The position numbers and the translations under genes were made by a program. A DNA stretch of 14,063 nt from Candidatus Bathyarchaeota archaeon (GTDB taxonomy: Archaea; Thermoproteota; Bathyarchaeia; Bathyarchaeales; B26-1): contig JAGTRH010000001.1 of assembly GCA_018396795.1 (NCBI GenBank), positions 12,508-26,570 of the forward strand. Reading direction: 5' to 3'. Shown here piece after piece: positions 13,209 through 14,063 of the stretch; positions within the stretch are counted from its first letter, which is position 1; each line of letters opens with the position of its first letter. Below the pieces are notes generated by a model. The model was not told the origin of the DNA. It did not search any database and saw only the letters and a program-made list of their open reading frames with translations.

Positions 13209-13871
13209 CTAGCTTATCTTTCCCCAATCTTCGACAGTAACTAGCTTATAAGTGCTTTTAAGCGCGTTGAACAGCGCGAACACTGTTGAAGAGAGTGTAT
13301 CAGTTGATCCGAAGCTTCTTGTCCAACAGTCCTTAATCCCGGCGAGCTTAAAAATCTTTTTTTGGGCCTCACCGGCAACAAGTCCGATGCCTCTAGGACC
13401 TGGAATCACTTCAACTACAACGCTTCCGCATTTTCCTCTTACTTTAAACGGGAGGGAGTGGAGCAGGTTGCATGCACATTCCCAGCTTCCACATCCACGT
13501 CTTACTGGAATTATGTTTAACTTAGCTTGTAGAGTCGCTTTCTCTATGGCTATTCTAACTTGCTTAGCCTTACCACTACCTACACCAACGTACCCATCTT
13601 GATTCCCTATAGCAACTATCGCCTTAAACCTTGATTGTTCTCCTGCATCTGTCTGCTTTTGAACAAAGCCAATTCCCAGTACCTCTTGCTGTAAGTTTGG
13701 CAGGAGAGCGTCTACTATTTCCGGTTCCTTTATTTTCAAACCTTGCGTGAAGATCTCATCTAATGATGTTATCTCTCCCGATGATACCATCTTCCCTACT
13801 TTTGTTCTAGGCGTCCAACCTTTTTCAAGACTAGAGGGGCTGCTCACTTTTATGGCCTCCTTAAAGCTCAT
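13209..13871 (-). CDS. rps5: Small-subunit ribosomal protein uS5
   Basis: 220 residues, full length for archaeal uS5. An N-terminal lineage-specific segment (1-57) precedes the RNA-binding domain (about 58-125: VLGIGFVQKQTDAGEQSRFKA, GYVGVGSGKAKQVRIAIEKAT), followed by GCGSWEC (126-132), LPFKVRGKCGSVVVEVIPGPRGIGLVAG (140-167) and the C-terminal domain. Start ATG at 13871 overlaps the eL19 stop (ATGA). In other archaea a uL18 gene stands between eL19 and uS5; here there is no room for it. Confidence 0.96.
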   Translation of the reverse strand: MSFKEAIKVSSPSSLEKGWTPRTKVGKMVSSGEITSLDEIFTQGLKIKEPEIVDALLPNLQQEVLGIGFVQKQTDAGEQSRFKAIVAIGNQDGYVGVGSGKAKQVRIAIEKATLQAKLNIIPVRRGCGSWECACNLLHSLPFKVRGKCGSVVVEVIPGPRGIGLVAGEAQKKIFKLAGIKDCWTRSFGSTDTLSSTVFALFNALKSTYKLVTVEDWGKIS

Positions 13872-14063
13872 CTTTTTCGAGTAAGCCTATGGGCTTTTAT
13901 GTACTCTTTTAAGTGCGATACGCTCTTGAATGCTCCTCCTTTTGCCATCGCAAAAAGCTTTCGGTAAGTAGATCTCGCTATCCTTCTATTGTCACGCAAT
14001 CCTTTTAATTCAGCCCTTATTGGCCTAATTTTCTTAATCCAAACAGTTTTCCCAGAAATTCTT
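13868..14063 (-). CDS. rpl19e: Large-subunit ribosomal protein eL19, C-terminal part
   Basis: Only the last 64 codons are in the window; the gene runs off the right edge. The reading RISGKTVWIKKIRPIRAELK, then RSTYRKLFAMAKGGAFKSVSHLKEYI, is the conserved C-terminal half of archaeal and eukaryotic eL19 (compare KTYRxLYRxAKGGxFRSVxHLKxYI). It ends in TGA, overlapping the uS5 ATG by 4 bp, so the two are translationally coupled. It is too short to show in a simple list of long reading frames, but the family match is clear. Confidence 0.93.
   Translation of the reverse strand, partial: RISGKTVWIKKIRPIRAELKGLRDNRRIARSTYRKLFAMAKGGAFKSVSHLKEYIKAHRLTRKR

Noticed and set aside
1..14063. CRISPR arrays, insertion sequences, tRNA or rRNA genes, prophage or defence genes
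   Set aside because: Read through on both strands; no regularly spaced repeats, transposase-like frames, terminal inverted repeats, cloverleaf patterns or known defence motifs were seen.

Overview
The window is from an archaeon, most likely a thermophilic or anaerobic one. The evidence is a ribosomal-protein/secretion operon with archaeal or eukaryote-type members (eL19, eL34, archaeal SecY, AdkA-type adenylate kinase, EMC3-like DUF106 protein, archaeal cytidylate kinase), TATA-box promoters, and a tungsten-enzyme module. Composition is moderately AT-rich. Five of the 17 protein starts read as TTG (AOR-like gene, tupB, adkA, secY, L15). I cannot fix the lineage from sequence alone; a Thermoproteota/TACK-like archaeon is a guess.

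Left part (1-3313, + strand): a UPF0282 metallo-beta-lactamase-fold protein, then a two-gene membrane operon encoding a stomatin/slipin (SPFH) protein and its long-form NfeD serine protease partner. The slipin promoter has a perfect 12-bp palindrome between the TATA box and the start codon. Directly after nfeD, in its reading frame, lies a short stretch (3314-3430) that reads like the remnant of a protein end interrupted by one stop.

Middle (3541-9250): a 96-residue orphan protein and a 409-bp gene-poor spacer come first. Then follows what looks like a tungsten unit: an 8-cysteine ferredoxin subunit and an aldehyde:ferredoxin-oxidoreductase (AOR) family enzyme on the + strand, facing a TupABC-type tungstate importer on the - strand. 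The two operons meet tail to tail with 8 bp between stop codons. The AOR-like enzyme keeps the pterin-binding and FeS residues but has Asn where the catalytic Glu of the archaeal aldehyde enzyme sits, and it lacks the PAYDPRG pocket motif, so its substrate is probably not an ordinary aldehyde. The tupA promoter is a perfect 26-bp palindrome centred on its TATA box, a strong candidate operator for a tungstate/molybdate-responsive repressor. Working model (inference): the importer supplies tungstate, the enzyme uses it in a tungstopterin cofactor, and electrons leave through the ferredoxin subunit.

Right part (9341-14063, - strand): the 3' half of the archaeal spc operon in the order eL19 (partial), uS5, uL15, SecY, AdkA, DUF106/EMC3-like insertase, eL34, Cmk. 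Most genes abut or overlap. The usual uL18 (between eL19 and uS5) and uL30 (between uS5 and uL15) are both absent: eL19 overlaps uS5 by 4 bp, and only 63 bp separate uS5 from uL15. Both proteins normally lie near 5S rRNA, so their joint absence here is notable.
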